This document shows, in pieces, positions 17,374-27,853 of a stretch of DNA of 35,274 nt; the stretch's first letter is position 1; every line of letters starts with the position of its first letter. Location of the stretch: contig CALYAB010000011.1 of the NCBI GenBank assembly GCA_944393395.1, positions 1 through 35,274 on the forward strand. Reading direction: 5' to 3'. The DNA comes from an uncultured Clostridia bacterium (GTDB lineage Bacteria > Bacillota > Clostridia > TANB77 > CAG-508). The translations under genes and the position numbers were made by a program. Under the pieces are notes generated by a model, which made no database searches, had not been told where the DNA came from, and saw only the letters and a program-made list of their open reading frames with translations.

Positions 17374-17934
17374 TTATACATTGTTTTCTTTATCTTTTTG
17401 TATTTTCTTTTGATATCTATCCTCTTCTGAAAAAATACATCCACAATATTTTTGCATATATAATCCTATTTCTCGAGCCTTGGCTTGTCCTTCTCTAAAA
17501 CCAACTCTAAAATCTCTATACAAAAATTTTACACCATATTTCTTCTCCATTTTCTCTGCAACATCTATTATTGCTTCATGATTTTGATATGGGCTTACTA
17601 ACAATGTAGTAGAAAAATGAGTATATCCATTTTCTTTTGCATATTTAGCTGTTTGCTCTAGTCTTACTGGATAGCAATATTCCTTACATCTATTTTGTAA
17701 ATTTCCTATAACATTTTTACAAAATTCATCTAGTCCATAATTTTCTTCAAATATAGCTTCTACATTTATACTTTTAGTATATTCTTTTAAACAATCTCTT
17801 CTAGCTTTATATTCCATATATGGATGTATATTAGGATTAAACCAATATACTGTTGGTTCTATTTCTTCTTTTCTTAATGAATCTATACAATATACACTAC
17901 AAGGTGCACAGCAAGTATGTAATAATAATTTCAT
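17374..17934 (-). CDS. queH: Epoxyqueuosine reductase QueH
   Basis: A 186-residue protein of the former DUF208 family. It reduces epoxyqueuosine to queuosine in tRNA, the last step of queuosine synthesis, replacing the cobalamin-dependent QueG. The diagnostic cysteines are present: C8, C9, C12 and C16 at the N-terminus (HTCCAPCSVYC), C83 and C87 (CKEYC), and C164 and C166 (YCGC), which hold an iron-sulfur cluster and an adjacent metal site. FNPNIHP and the STTLLVSPYQNH segment also match the family. Its stop codon is a few bases from the next gene's ribosome site, and ruvB lies 40 bp upstream, so it sits mid-operon. No other queuosine gene is in the window. Confidence 0.93.
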   Translation of the reverse strand: MKLLLHTCCAPCSVYCIDSLRKEEIEPTVYWFNPNIHPYMEYKARRDCLKEYTKSINVEAIFEENYGLDEFCKNVIGNLQNRCKEYCYPVRLEQTAKYAKENGYTHFSTTLLVSPYQNHEAIIDVAEKMEKKYGVKFLYRDFRVGFREGQAKAREIGLYMQKYCGCIFSEEDRYQKKIQKDKENNV

Positions 17935-17974
17935 AATTTTTCCCTTCTTTATTTTTCTTTTATTTTATATATAT

Positions 17975-18985
17975 TTATTTTCCCTCTTCATATGTATATC
18001 CTAAATGTTTATATGCTGGTGGTAAGACTATTCTCCCTCTCAAAGTTCTTGCAATAAATCCTATTTGTATCAAATATGGTTCATATACATCTTCAATTGT
18101 ATCTACTTCTTCTCCTACTGTAGCTGCTAAAGCTTCTATTCCTACTGCTCTTCCTGAATATTGAACTATCATCGTTTCTAAAATTTTTCTATCAATTTCA
18201 TCTAAACCTAGTTCATCTATTTCTAATTTATTTAAAGCATGTTTTGTTATTTTTAATGTTATATTTCCATCACCTAATACTGCTGCATAATCTCTAACTC
18301 TTTTTAATAGTCTATTAGCTATTCTAGGTGTTCCTCTTGATCTTCTTGCTATTTCTTTTGCTGCCTCTTCTTCAATTGTAACTTCTAATATTCCAGCAGA
18401 TCTTTTTACTATTTTGGTTAAATCTTCTACTGAATATAATTCAAGTCTATGTATAATTCCAAATCTATCTCTTAATGGTGTTGTAAGTGAACCAGCTTTT
18501 GTTGTTGCTCCTATTAATGTAAATTTAGGCAAATCTAACCTTATTGACCTTGCACTTGGTCCTTTTCCTATTATAATGTCTAATGTATAATCTTCTAATG
18601 CTGGATATAATATCTCTTCAACACTTTTACTTAATCTATGTATTTCATCTATAAACAAAACATCAAATTCTGAAAGGTTTGTAAGTAGTGCTGCTAAATC
18701 TCCAGGTTTTTCTATTGCTGGTCCAGAAGTTATTTTTATATTTGAATTCATCTCATTAGAAATAATATTTGATAAAGTAGTTTTTCCCAATCCTGGAGGT
18801 CCATATAAAAGAACATGGTCTAATGGCTCTCCTCTTTTTTTTGCTGCCTCTATATATATTTTCATATTTTCTTTAATTTTATCTTGTCCAATATATTCAT
18901 CTAATGTTTTAGGTCTTAAAGAATTTTCTAACCTTTCCTCTCCTGTATTTTCTAATTCTGGACTAATTATTCTATCTTCTTCCAT
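17975..18985 (-). CDS. ruvB: Holliday junction branch-migration ATPase RuvB
   Basis: About 336 residues. It forms the hexameric motor that, with RuvA, drives branch migration of Holliday junctions. Walker A is [12 protein letters not shown] near residue 55, Walker B with sensor is [13 protein letters not shown], and the arginine-finger region is [17 protein letters not shown]. The C-terminal winged helix is [21 protein letters not shown]. The ATG is chosen because AAGAGGTG lies six bases upstream; an in-frame GTG three codons earlier overlaps that site. Unusually, ruvA is not adjacent. The gene instead sits among surface-polymer genes and queH. Confidence 0.97.
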   Translation of the reverse strand: MEEDRIISPELENTGEERLENSLRPKTLDEYIGQDKIKENMKIYIEAAKKRGEPLDHVLLYGPPGLGKTTLSNIISNEMNSNIKITSGPAIEKPGDLAALLTNLSEFDVLFIDEIHRLSKSVEEILYPALEDYTLDIIIGKGPSARSIRLDLPKFTLIGATTKAGSLTTPLRDRFGIIHRLELYSVEDLTKIVKRSAGILEVTIEEEAAKEIARRSRGTPRIANRLLKRVRDYAAVLGDGNITLKITKHALNKLEIDELGLDEIDRKILETMIVQYSGRAVGIEALAATVGEEVDTIEDVYEPYLIQIGFIARTLRGRIVLPPAYKHLGYTYEEGK

Positions 18986-19006
18986 TTTAATCACCTCTTT
19001 TTCACT

Positions 19007-19040
19007 TTGGAACGCTTTGGTATGCCCTAACGTTTCAACA
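19007..19040. repeat. Short inverted-repeat motif, copy B
   Basis: TTGGAACG and CGTTTCAA form near-complementary arms around CTTTGGTATGCCCTAA. It resembles the unit at 6711 in both arms and the central TTTGGYATG. It fills the gap between ruvB and the upstream LTA-synthase-like gene and overlaps that gene's last codons. Confidence 0.4.
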
Positions 19041-20937
19041 AGTCATTAATACTTATTGAAATTGATATTTCCAATTCTTTTTTCATATCATTATAATATC
19101 CTTCCAATAACTTTCTCTCATCTTCTGATATTTCTTCTAAATTTATTTCTTCACCATTATCTCTTCTATACCATTTTTCATCATAATAATATCTACTAGT
19201 TACAATTCTTTCATTATTTAAGCATATAAAGTCTTTCCTATTAAACATATTTGTTCCTAAACTTATTCCCTCATCACCATTTATTAAATATGCAAATGTA
19301 GGTTTTATATCTAATTTATTAATTGGCTTTTCTAGTTTCATATTTCCTATTCCTGGTATTTTCATTCCAGATGCTACTCTTATGTAATTTAATTTAATAT
19401 CTGTATCTGTTAAATTTGGATTTGTTGCCCTTAGGAAATCTAACATTTCTTCATTATACATATCTATTCCATTATGATCACCAAATATTAATATTACTGT
19501 ATCATCATATAAATCTGCTTTTTTCAACTCGTCTATAAATACTCCAAATGCATAGTCAGCATAATTTACAGATTCTAAATAATTACCAAAAAATGTATCT
19601 CTATATTTTCCTACATCAATATTTACTTTACTTCTATCTTCTAGTCCTTCCAAACTAAATGATGTATGTGATGATGCTGAAACTATATAAGAAACAAATG
19701 GCTTGTCATAGTTTTCTAATTTTTCAACAGCTTGTTTGTACAATAATTCATCTGATAAATATCCCATAATATTTTCTGATGTGTCTTCAAAACTATCTTT
19801 TAATTCTATATTGTCAACACCAAATTTTTTATACACATTTTCTCTATTCCAGAAAAATCCATAGTTTCCATGCATATATGATGTTGTGTATCCTTCATCC
19901 TTAAACATTGTAAAAATATCATCATATTTATTAGTATAATATCTACTATATGACATTCCATTTTCCATAGGATATAATGATGTAACTGTAGAGAATTCTG
20001 AATCTGCCGTTGATGAATAACTTTGCATAAACATATTTGAAATTTCTATATTTTCATTTATAAATTTATTTATATTAGGTGTTATCTGTTTTCCATTTAT
20101 TTCTTTATTTATAACAAATTCTTGTAATGATTCCAACTGTAATATTATCACATTTTTATTTTTTGCTATTCCTGGAAATTCATAATTAGTCTGCCCATAT
20201 TCTTCTTTATAATTTTCTTTTAATTCCTCATATGCAGACAAAACATCTTGCTTTGTTGTATATTTAGCTTGTTTTTTTATGTTTATTGTATTTTTAATAT
20301 CTGCTATATGATATCCATATATTGTACTCTTTTTTACTTGCATATCTTTGTTAAATGGATCTTCTTGTGCTAATTCTATAAAGTCTACATCAACTTTAAA
20401 AAATAGTATTACTGCAATTATTCCTACTATAGATTTAGCTATTTTCTTCTTTAAATCTATTTTTTCTTTTTTTTGTATTTTTAATATCTTAGAACATAAT
20501 AATGCAATTATCAATATTATATCTATAAAATATATTATTTCTCTTGCCTGTATTAACATTGGCAATGTGTCCATTATTTCTTCTCCATATTGAAGATTCA
20601 TCATCTGAGCCACAGATAATACAGAACTTGAATATGTATGATATAAATTATCGCTAAATAATAATATACTAATTAGTATATCTACAACAATTGTTACAAT
20701 ACATCTACCCCTATTAGGCAAAGTACATATCATACATATAACTGTTGACAAAAATGCAATTGTACCTAATATTGTATCAATATCAATAGCTTCTCTTATT
20801 GATATTGTATTTTGATAAAAGAATATTGTTTTTAATATCAATATAATCCCTATAGCTATCGAAAACCATATGGAATTAAAAAATTTATTTACTATATTCT
20901 TTAATTTTTCTTTGTTTATTTCTATTTTTTTATCCAA
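19027..20937 (-). CDS. LTA synthase-like phosphoglycerol transferase (sulfatase fold)
   Basis: A 636-residue protein. Five hydrophobic helices lie in residues 20-185, then an extracellular alkaline-phosphatase/sulfatase domain starts near 260. E269 in LQLESLQ and T310 in [10 protein letters not shown] match the metal ligand and Thr nucleophile of LtaS. The [10 protein letters not shown] and IFGDHNG segments complete the active site. LtaS enzymes polymerise glycerol phosphate from phosphatidylglycerol; related members decorate other polymers, so lipoteichoic acid synthesis is likely but not certain. It starts at TTG with AGAGGA upstream. It lies 23 bp after the alg13-like gene, in one operon with glycosyltransferases. 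Confidence 0.88.
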   Translation of the reverse strand: MDKKIEINKEKLKNIVNKFFNSIWFSIAIGIILILKTIFFYQNTISIREAIDIDTILGTIAFLSTVICMICTLPNRGRCIVTIVVDILISILLFSDNLYHTYSSSVLSVAQMMNLQYGEEIMDTLPMLIQAREIIYFIDIILIIALLCSKILKIQKKEKIDLKKKIAKSIVGIIAVILFFKVDVDFIELAQEDPFNKDMQVKKSTIYGYHIADIKNTINIKKQAKYTTKQDVLSAYEELKENYKEEYGQTNYEFPGIAKNKNVIILQLESLQEFVINKEINGKQITPNINKFINENIEISNMFMQSYSSTADSEFSTVTSLYPMENGMSYSRYYTNKYDDIFTMFKDEGYTTSYMHGNYGFFWNRENVYKKFGVDNIELKDSFEDTSENIMGYLSDELLYKQAVEKLENYDKPFVSYIVSASSHTSFSLEGLEDRSKVNIDVGKYRDTFFGNYLESVNYADYAFGVFIDELKKADLYDDTVILIFGDHNGIDMYNEEMLDFLRATNPNLTDTDIKLNYIRVASGMKIPGIGNMKLEKPINKLDIKPTFAYLINGDEGISLGTNMFNRKDFICLNNERIVTSRYYYDEKWYRRDNGEEINLEEISEDERKLLEGYYNDMKKELEISISISINDLLKR

Positions 20938-20960
20938 TTTTTTCCTCTTTCTCTGTTCTC

Positions 20961-21443
20961 CTAATTAACCTTATCTATAAAGTCTTCTATAATTTTTAAT
21001 ATTTTATTATTATTTTCTGTATATGGATTTGGTTTAAATTTTTCTATTTTCTTTATTGCATTTTCTAATTCTTCTACTGATTTAATTCCTATTATATATC
21101 CACTTTTATTAAATTTTTCTATTATTTCTTTTTGATGATCATTTACATGTTCTCCATATTCATGTAATCTTGGTACTGCAATTACTTTTTTTCCTTTTTC
21201 AAGTGAAGTTATGATAGAACCTACCCCTCCATGTGTTATTATAAAATTTGCTTTTTGTTCTAATTTTTCTAATTCCTCTCTTGATGTAAAATCTATTATT
21301 TTCATCTTATTAGATTCATATTTCGTATATCCTGCTTGCACAATTACTTCTTCTTTTATTATTCCTTTTTCTATTAATTCATCTATTTTTTCTAGCAATC
21401 TATGAAAACTATTATTTTGTGTTCCTAACATAACTAAAATCAT
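20961..21443 (-). CDS. Alg13-like catalytic subunit of a two-part glycosyltransferase
   Basis: A 160-residue protein matching the C-terminal half of GT-B enzymes such as MurG and Alg13 (also PssE/EpsF-type). It has an N-terminal MLGTQNNSFHRLL, a nucleotide-sugar site FIITHGGVGSIITSLEKGKKVIAVPR, and HVNDHQKEIIEKF. With its partner it would move a sugar from a UDP-sugar to a lipid-linked acceptor at the inner membrane face. Its ATG overlaps the stop codon of the alg14-like gene, as expected for translationally coupled subunits. The sugar cannot be predicted. Confidence 0.88.
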   Translation of the reverse strand: MILVMLGTQNNSFHRLLEKIDELIEKGIIKEEVIVQAGYTKYESNKMKIIDFTSREELEKLEQKANFIITHGGVGSIITSLEKGKKVIAVPRLHEYGEHVNDHQKEIIEKFNKSGYIIGIKSVEELENAIKKIEKFKPNPYTENNNKILKIIEDFIDKVN

Positions 21444-21916
21444 TAATAAATCGAACCTCCGTATATAGCTTTAGGATATATTTTTAACATTTCTTCCCAT
21501 TGTACAATAAATAAATCTGCAATAGGATATATTAACCTTCCTGTAGCTGTTTTTTTGTTTGTATTTGCAAATGTTTCTATATAAATTATTTTACTTCCAA
21601 ATATTTTCCCCAATATGCACATAGGCCCAGCTGTATGAGTTCCTGTTGTTATTATTACTTTTGGTCTTAATTTAAAATATAAATATACTGTTTTTATACA
21701 TAAAAATAAGTACTTAAAAATATATGAAAATAATTTAGCTCTTGTACCATATGGTAAAAAATATAATCTATTACCATACTTTTCTTTTAGATTTTCATTT
21801 GCTTTGTCTTTTTCTGTTATTATATTATAATCATATTTTTCAAATAAAGGTGCTAACTGTAGTAACTCATTTAGATGACCACCTGTACTTGAAATAAATA
21901 ATACTTTTTTCTTCAT
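21443..21916 (-). CDS. Alg14-like membrane-anchoring subunit of a two-part glycosyltransferase
   Basis: A 157-residue protein matching Alg14/PssD/EpsE-type subunits. It has the N-terminal SSTGGHLNELLQLAPLF, a membrane-associated hydrophobic stretch at about 65-82, then TTGTHTAGPMCILGKIFGSKIIYIETFA, and ends in QWEEMLKIYPKAIYGGSIY. The family recruits the Alg13-like subunit to the membrane and contributes the acceptor site. It is the first gene of the surface-polymer, ruvB, queH and polA run and lies 36 bp downstream of a good promoter. AAAGGTG precedes the ATG. Confidence 0.88.
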   Translation of the reverse strand: MKKKVLFISSTGGHLNELLQLAPLFEKYDYNIITEKDKANENLKEKYGNRLYFLPYGTRAKLFSYIFKYLFLCIKTVYLYFKLRPKVIITTGTHTAGPMCILGKIFGSKIIYIETFANTNKKTATGRLIYPIADLFIVQWEEMLKIYPKAIYGGSIY

Positions 21917-21952
21917 TTATTTTACACCTTTTTCTAACTATATTTCTTGTAT

Positions 21953-21981
21953 ATTATATCTTTTTTTTACATATATGTCTA
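21953..21981 (-). promoter_or_regulatory. Promoter of the alg14-like to polA run
   Basis: Minus-strand TAGACA (21976-21981) and TATAAT (21953-21958) are 17 bp apart. The promoter begins two bases after the dnaJ terminator and drives the following minus-strand genes. Confidence 0.65.
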
Positions 21982-21983
21982 GT

Positions 21984-22017
21984 AAAAAAAGAAGCAAATT
22001 TTTTTGCTTCTTTTTTT
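21984..22017 (-). terminator. dnaJ terminator
   Basis: A 15-bp perfect stem, seven A plus GAAGCAAA with TTTGCTTC plus seven T, around a four-T loop. It is symmetrical and could act both ways. It lies eight bases after the dnaJ stop codon. Confidence 0.9.
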
Positions 22018-22024
22018 ATATCTC

Positions 22025-23191
22025 TTAACCAAATATTCCTCTTTTCTTAATTGGTGGTTGTTCATTCATAGTTTTTGCTAACTGAACCAACAATTCTCTT
22101 TGTTCCTTTGAAAGTCTCTTTGGAGTCTGAACTTTTACAGTAAATATAAAATCTCCTACCGAATTAGAACTTACTGCTTTAAAACCTTTTCCTCTTATCG
22201 TAAATTTTGTTCCTGTTTGAGTTCCTTCAGGAATTTTATATGTTTCTTTATCTCCATTAACCATAGGAATCTCTAGATTTGCTCCTAAAGTCGCCTGTGT
22301 TATTGTTATTGGTACTTCACAATAAACATTATTTCCCTTTCTAGAAAAAATGCTATGCTTTTTCAATCTAACAGTTATATATAAATCTCCTTTAGGGCCA
22401 CCTTTTTCTCCTGGTTCTCCCTCTCCTCTAAGCACTACTGTTTGACCATCATCTATACCTGCTGGTATTTTTACTTTTATTTTTGGTTGTCTTCTTACTT
22501 TACCTTTTCCTCTACAATTTTCACAAGGTTCCTTTATTATTTCTCCAGTACCATGACAATTAGAACATGTTCTTGTTGTTTGCATTTGGCCTAATATCGT
22601 ATTTTGAACTTGCCTTACTTGCCCAGTACCATTACACATTGTACATTTTGTAACAGATGTCCCTGGTTTAGCTCCTGTTCCATGACATACATTACACTCT
22701 TCATTTCTAGTTATTGATATTTCTTTTTCTACTCCCAAAAAAGCTTGTTCAAACGTTATATCCAAATGAAGATTTAAATCTGCACCTTTTCTAGGTCCAT
22801 TTTTCTTTCTACTGCTTGTTCTACCTCCAAAGCTTCCTCCAAAGAATGAAGAAAAAATATCTCCTAAATCTCCAAAATCACCGAATCCATCAAAACCTGA
22901 ACTTGTATATGAATAATATCCATTGCCACCACCAAAAGGACCTCCTGCCCCATTAAATCCTTGTGGACCATCAGGACCGAATTGGTCATACATTTTTCTT
23001 TTTTGTGGGTCTGACAAAGTTTCATATGCTTCATTTACCTCTTTAAATTTAGCTTCTGCTTCTGCTTTATTATTTGGATTAGCGTCTGGATGGTATTTTT
23101 TTGCAAGCTTTCTATATGCTTTTTTTAGTTCATCATCTGTCGCTGTTTTACTTACACCTAAAACTTCATAATAATCTCTTTTTCCTGCCAT
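22025..23191 (-). CDS. dnaJ: Chaperone DnaJ (Hsp40)
   Basis: A 388-residue co-chaperone that delivers clients to DnaK and stimulates its ATPase. The J domain has the HPD motif at 34-36. A Gly/Phe-rich linker (about 75-125) follows, then four CxxCxGxG zinc-binding repeats starting at CNVCHGTG, and a C-terminal client-binding domain. The length is normal for a type I DnaJ. AAGGAGG lies seven bases before the ATG. A dnaK terminator and a separate promoter lie upstream, and no CIRCE site is near, so it is probably transcribed apart from the hrcA operon. Confidence 0.97.
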   Translation of the reverse strand: MAGKRDYYEVLGVSKTATDDELKKAYRKLAKKYHPDANPNNKAEAEAKFKEVNEAYETLSDPQKRKMYDQFGPDGPQGFNGAGGPFGGGNGYYSYTSSGFDGFGDFGDLGDIFSSFFGGSFGGRTSSRKKNGPRKGADLNLHLDITFEQAFLGVEKEISITRNEECNVCHGTGAKPGTSVTKCTMCNGTGQVRQVQNTILGQMQTTRTCSNCHGTGEIIKEPCENCRGKGKVRRQPKIKVKIPAGIDDGQTVVLRGEGEPGEKGGPKGDLYITVRLKKHSIFSRKGNNVYCEVPITITQATLGANLEIPMVNGDKETYKIPEGTQTGTKFTIRGKGFKAVSSNSVGDFIFTVKVQTPKRLSKEQRELLVQLAKTMNEQPPIKKRGIFG

Positions 23192-23213
23192 TACTTTTCC
23201 TCCTTAGGAATGA

Positions 23214-23229
23214 CGGAATTAAAATTCCG
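23214..23229. repeat. Palindromic hairpin just upstream of the dnaJ ribosome site
   Basis: CGGAATT and AATTCCG pair around two A. It lies in the predicted dnaJ leader, about ten bases from AAGGAGG, close enough to affect translation initiation or mRNA stability (inference). Confidence 0.45.
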
Positions 23230-23243
23230 AAAGTTTACTTTTT

Positions 23244-23272
23244 ATTATAACCTCTTTTATAAATCGAATCAA
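23244..23272 (-). promoter_or_regulatory. Separate dnaJ promoter
   Basis: Minus-strand TTGATT (23267-23272) and TATAAT (23244-23249) have a 17-bp spacer, about 50 bases before the dnaJ start and downstream of the dnaK terminator. No CIRCE repeat is visible. Confidence 0.7.
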
Positions 23273-23297
23273 AAACGAGTATTACTAGGCAAGTAAG

Positions 23298-23342
23298 AAA
23301 AAAATCTTAAGATAATACGTCTGTATATCGAAAGATTTTTTT
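23298..23342 (-). terminator. dnaK terminator
   Basis: AAAAAAATCTT (23298-23308) pairs with AAGATTTTTTT (23332-23342). Read on the minus strand it ends in seven T, about 40 bases after the dnaK stop codon. The loop is long at 23 bases. Confidence 0.65.
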
Positions 23343-23381
23343 CGAAACTTAACGAAGTAAGTCGAAGTTTTTCATTCGATT

Positions 23382-25274
<1,893 letters not shown>

Positions 25275-25300
25275 CTATTTATACTTTTTTAAATTATAAA

Positions 25301-25753
25301 CTATTTTATTGTTACTGTTTTTCCTTTATATTCGATTACCATGCATTTATGCATATATACCATGTCTTCTATTGTCGTGGTTTCATCTGTTTCTTCCACA
25401 TACTTTATTAATCTATCTATTTCTTCTTTAGATATTTTAATTTTAGTTATTGTATACTTATCCCCATTTTGTTGATTCCAATAATGATAAATCTTATAAT
25501 TTATTTTTTTATCTATATTGATTAAATAATATGTATTTGAAGAGCTCCATCCTCCAGGGATTGGTGTAGCCGCATCATATATCTTTATATCATAATCTAT
25601 ATTTTCAATATATTCTAACTTTTTTTCTTCTATATATTCTGCAATTTTAGATTTTATTTCATACAAATCTAAAATTTTTATTATTGTTATTATTATCATT
25701 ATTACAATTATTATTTCAGCTACTATTAATAATATTTTCCCCTTTTTACTCAT
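25301..25753 (-). CDS. Unknown single-pass membrane protein inside the heat-shock operon
   Basis: About 150 residues. A short basic N-terminus (MSKKGK) is followed by one hydrophobic helix (about 7-28), then an extracytoplasmic domain of about 120 residues with mixed alpha and beta content and no motif I recognise (PIPGGWSSSNTYYLINID is its most distinctive stretch). Its ATG lies within a few bases of the grpE stop codon and has no clear ribosome site, so translation is probably coupled to grpE. A gene between grpE and dnaK is unusual. An alternative TTG start five codons earlier overlaps grpE. Confidence 0.75.
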   Translation of the reverse strand: MSKKGKILLIVAEIIIVIMIIITIIKILDLYEIKSKIAEYIEEKKLEYIENIDYDIKIYDAATPIPGGWSSSNTYYLINIDKKINYKIYHYWNQQNGDKYTITKIKISKEEIDRLIKYVEETDETTTIEDMVYMHKCMVIEYKGKTVTIK

Positions 25754-25754
25754 A

Positions 25755-26276
25755 TTAATTAGCCACAACTACCATCGAATGACGTATAACCTTTCCTCCA
25801 ATCTGATAACCCTTTCTATATTCTTGTACAATTTCCTTTTCACCTTTAGTATCATCTTGAACACTACTTACTGCCTCATGTAAGCTTGGATCAAAAGTTT
25901 TTCCTAAAGCCTCTATTTCTTCAACGCCTTTTGCTTTTAATGTATCTTGAAATTGTTTTAATACTAATTCAATTCCTTTTTTGTATTCTTCATCTTTTGT
26001 TTCTACTTTAGCTGCATTTTCCAAATTATCAAGTATTGGAAGCATAACTTCTATAACATCTGATAATATTGAATTATATAAGTTTTCTCTTTCTTTTCCA
26101 CTTCTCTTTTTGAAATTTTCAAATTCTGCCAAAATTCTTTTATATCTATCATCTAGTTCATCATATTCTGATTTTGGTACAATTTCTTGTTGTTTTTTAC
26201 CTTTCTTATTTTCTACCTTTTCTTCTGCTTTTTTTGCATTTTTCTCTAATTCTTCATTTTTTTCTTTTTCTGCCAT
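25755..26276 (-). CDS. grpE: Nucleotide exchange factor GrpE
   Basis: A 173-residue exchange factor that releases ADP from DnaK. The N-terminal 45 residues are a charged Glu/Lys-rich region. A long dimerising coiled coil (about 45-110, with YKRILAEFENFKKR) follows, and then the beta-wing domain that contacts DnaK, ending KGYQIGGKVIRHSMVVVAN, the canonical GrpE C-terminus. AGGAGG precedes the ATG. The 148-bp gap to hrcA is filled by a large hairpin. Confidence 0.96.
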   Translation of the reverse strand: MAEKEKNEELEKNAKKAEEKVENKKGKKQQEIVPKSEYDELDDRYKRILAEFENFKKRSGKERENLYNSILSDVIEVMLPILDNLENAAKVETKDEEYKKGIELVLKQFQDTLKAKGVEEIEALGKTFDPSLHEAVSSVQDDTKGEKEIVQEYRKGYQIGGKVIRHSMVVVAN

Positions 26277-26300
26277 TATACTACCTCCTACCTTTTCACT

Positions 26301-26425
26301 AATTTGGAAAATAATTGTTATTTGGCTAGGCGACCAAATTTTTAATTTATGAGGCGTACTTCTTGTACGTTGATTAAATTAAAAATGAAGGTCAACAACG
26401 CCAAATGATGATTATTTTTCAAATT
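26301..26425. repeat. 125-bp nested inverted repeat between hrcA and grpE
   Basis: Outer arms 26301-26326 and 26400-26425 match at about 22 of 26 positions. Inside them GACC/GGTC, a 10-bp TTTTTAATTT/AAATTAAAAA and CGTAC/GTACG around TTCTT pair in turn, so the whole gap folds into one long interrupted stem. The right arm ends at the hrcA stop codon. No T run follows on the minus strand. It may be a processing or stability element, or a miniature inverted-repeat element. Confidence 0.75.
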
Positions 26426-27429
26426 TATTCTATTTCTTTTAACTTTTTATTAATATATTTCATAACAGAAATAACTTTTGAATAATCCATTCTTTTTGGC
26501 CCTATAATTCCTATTGTTCCCAAATCTTTTCCATTTACTTTATGTTTAAATGTAACAACACTAAAGTCTTTTAACTCTTCTTTTTTGTTTTCTTCTCCAA
26601 TATATACATGTATATCATCTGCAAATCCTGAATCTAACATATCTGTTACCAATTCTTTTGTATCTAAAACATTTATAAAGTTTTTAGCAACATCTAAACT
26701 ATTAAACTCTGGTAATTCGAAAGATTTATTTGCTCCTTCCATATATATATTTTCTTCTTCCAGTACTTTTTTTATTTGTTCTATTATCGGTTTTATAACA
26801 TTTACACTATATGTCATTTCATCATATAAATAATCTTCTAAAGGTCTGTCAATTGTTTCTATTGGTTGTCCTTTTAACTTTTTGTTGAACATATAATTGA
26901 TTGTTTCTATTTGTTTTTCTGTTACATCTTCGTCAAATTTTATGATAGTTTCCTTCACTAATCCACTATCTGTTAATATTACTGCCATCATCATTCTAGA
27001 GCCAAGTAATACAAATTTTATTTCTTCTATAATTTGACTTTTAGCTTTTGGCCCTATAGATAGTGTTGTATAATGAGTAACCTCTGATATAGTATTAGCT
27101 GCAATTTTTGTTAAATCTTCAATTTCATTTACTTTAGTTTCTAATTTAGAACTAATATATTTTATTTCTTCTAAACTTATATCATCATCTTGTAACAATT
27201 CATCAACATAATACCTATATCCTTTTTCTGAAGGAACTCTTCCACTTGAGGTATGTGTCTTATCCAAATATCCTGCCTTTTCCAAATCAGCCATTTCATT
27301 TCTAATTGTTGCGCTACTACAATTTAGTCCATGGTTTGTTGTTAAAGCATTTGAACTGACTGGCTCTGCTGTATTAATATATTCTTCTACGATTGCTTGT
27401 AATACTTTCTTTTTCCTATCATCTAACAA
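26425..27429 (-). CDS. hrcA: Heat-inducible transcription repressor HrcA
   Basis: About 334 residues. It represses class I heat-shock genes by binding CIRCE operators and needs GroE to stay active. The N-terminal winged helix has LDDRKKKVLQAIVEEYINTAEPVSS and the recognition region CSSATIRNEMADLEKAGYLDKTHTSSGRVPSEKGYRYYVDEL. A GAF-like dimerisation domain follows, and the C-terminus GTIGIIGPKRMDYSKVISVMKYI is typical of HrcA. The TTG at MLDDRKK is preferred because GAGGTG lies six bases before it; a GTG three codons upstream is inside that ribosome site. Two CIRCE-like operators lie 50-130 bp upstream, implying autoregulation. Confidence 0.96.
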   Translation of the reverse strand: MLDDRKKKVLQAIVEEYINTAEPVSSNALTTNHGLNCSSATIRNEMADLEKAGYLDKTHTSSGRVPSEKGYRYYVDELLQDDDISLEEIKYISSKLETKVNEIEDLTKIAANTISEVTHYTTLSIGPKAKSQIIEEIKFVLLGSRMMMAVILTDSGLVKETIIKFDEDVTEKQIETINYMFNKKLKGQPIETIDRPLEDYLYDEMTYSVNVIKPIIEQIKKVLEEENIYMEGANKSFELPEFNSLDVAKNFINVLDTKELVTDMLDSGFADDIHVYIGEENKKEELKDFSVVTFKHKVNGKDLGTIGIIGPKRMDYSKVISVMKYINKKLKEIE

Positions 27430-27482
27430 TTTTTTCACCTCTTTAGTTTTAATTGTTAGTTTTTATATTTTTATGTCATTTT

Positions 27483-27509
27483 TTAGCACTCTTGCTTTCT
27501 GTTTGCTAA
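27483..27509. promoter_or_regulatory. CIRCE operator 1
   Basis: TTAGCACTC, nine bases, then GTTTGCTAA. The first half is perfect against TTAGCACTC-N9-GAGTGCTAA and the second matches 7 of 9. It lies just downstream of the hrcA -10 box, covering the start of transcription. Confidence 0.88.
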
Positions 27510-27519
27510 CTTTCTATAT

Positions 27520-27546
27520 ATTATACCCGTTTTTAGCACTTGTCAA
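27520..27546 (-). promoter_or_regulatory. hrcA operon promoter
   Basis: Minus-strand TTGACA (27541-27546) and TATAAT (27520-27525) have a 15-bp spacer; TAATAT would give 17 bp. The -35 box overlaps the second CIRCE-like site and the start region overlaps the first. Confidence 0.75.
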
Positions 27547-27559
27547 TAGATTTTGCTAA
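27533..27559. promoter_or_regulatory. Second, degenerate CIRCE-like operator
   Basis: TTAGCACTT, exactly nine bases, then TTTTGCTAA, matching consensus at 8 of 9 and 6 of 9. It is exactly 50 bp from the first site and overlaps the -35 box, so the promoter is bracketed by two operators. Confidence 0.65.
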
Positions 27560-27622
27560 AATAGTTTGTGAATTTTTTGTGAAAACTTAATACAAAAACG
27601 GACCTGGTCCAATTGTCTCTTC

Positions 27623-27651
27623 TAGACTTTATTGCCTATTTGTGCTATACT
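27623..27651 (+). promoter_or_regulatory. Probable promoter of the small leader-controlled gene
   Basis: TAGACT (27623-27628) and TATACT (27646-27651) are 17 bp apart. It points away from hrcA and yields a leader of nearly 200 bases before the 60-residue gene. Confidence 0.5.
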
Positions 27652-27684
27652 ATTATAAGATTATTAGCTAATATGCTATTATTC

Positions 27685-27720
27685 TGTAATCTATTAACAA
27701 TAGATTACAATTATTGTAAC
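27685..27720 (+). promoter_or_regulatory. Leader hairpins that cannot both form
   Basis: TGTAATCTATT (27685-27695) pairs with AATAGATTACA (27699-27709) around AAC. The end of that 3' arm can instead join TTACAA/TTGTAA (27705-27710 with 27714-27719). The two folds share bases and so compete, which is the layout of a regulatory leader (inference). Confidence 0.45.
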
Positions 27721-27755
27721 TATTAATATCTAAGTTAAATAACAAGGAGGTAAAT

Positions 27756-27779
27756 ATGAATTTTAATACTACAACATAG
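27756..27779 (+). CDS. Seven-codon leader ORF (MNFNTTT)
   Basis: ATG through TAG encodes MNFNTTT. AAGGAGG sits five bases before the ATG, as strong as any ribosome site in the window, which argues it is translated. It lies 74 bases before the 60-residue gene and just after the competing hairpins. Its role could be translational attenuation of the following gene. A chance ORF is possible. Confidence 0.45.
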   Translation: MNFNTTT

Positions 27780-27853
27780 CTTTATCTTTTATCAAAATTA
27801 GTAAGTAATTAAAGTATGTGTCAAGCCAAAAAACAACACAAGGAGGAACAAAT

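Noticed and set aside
17357-17444. Longer N-terminus for the GT-C glycosyltransferase
   Set aside because: These upstream codons overlap the end of queH and lack a ribosome site, while AAAGGAG precedes the later ATG.
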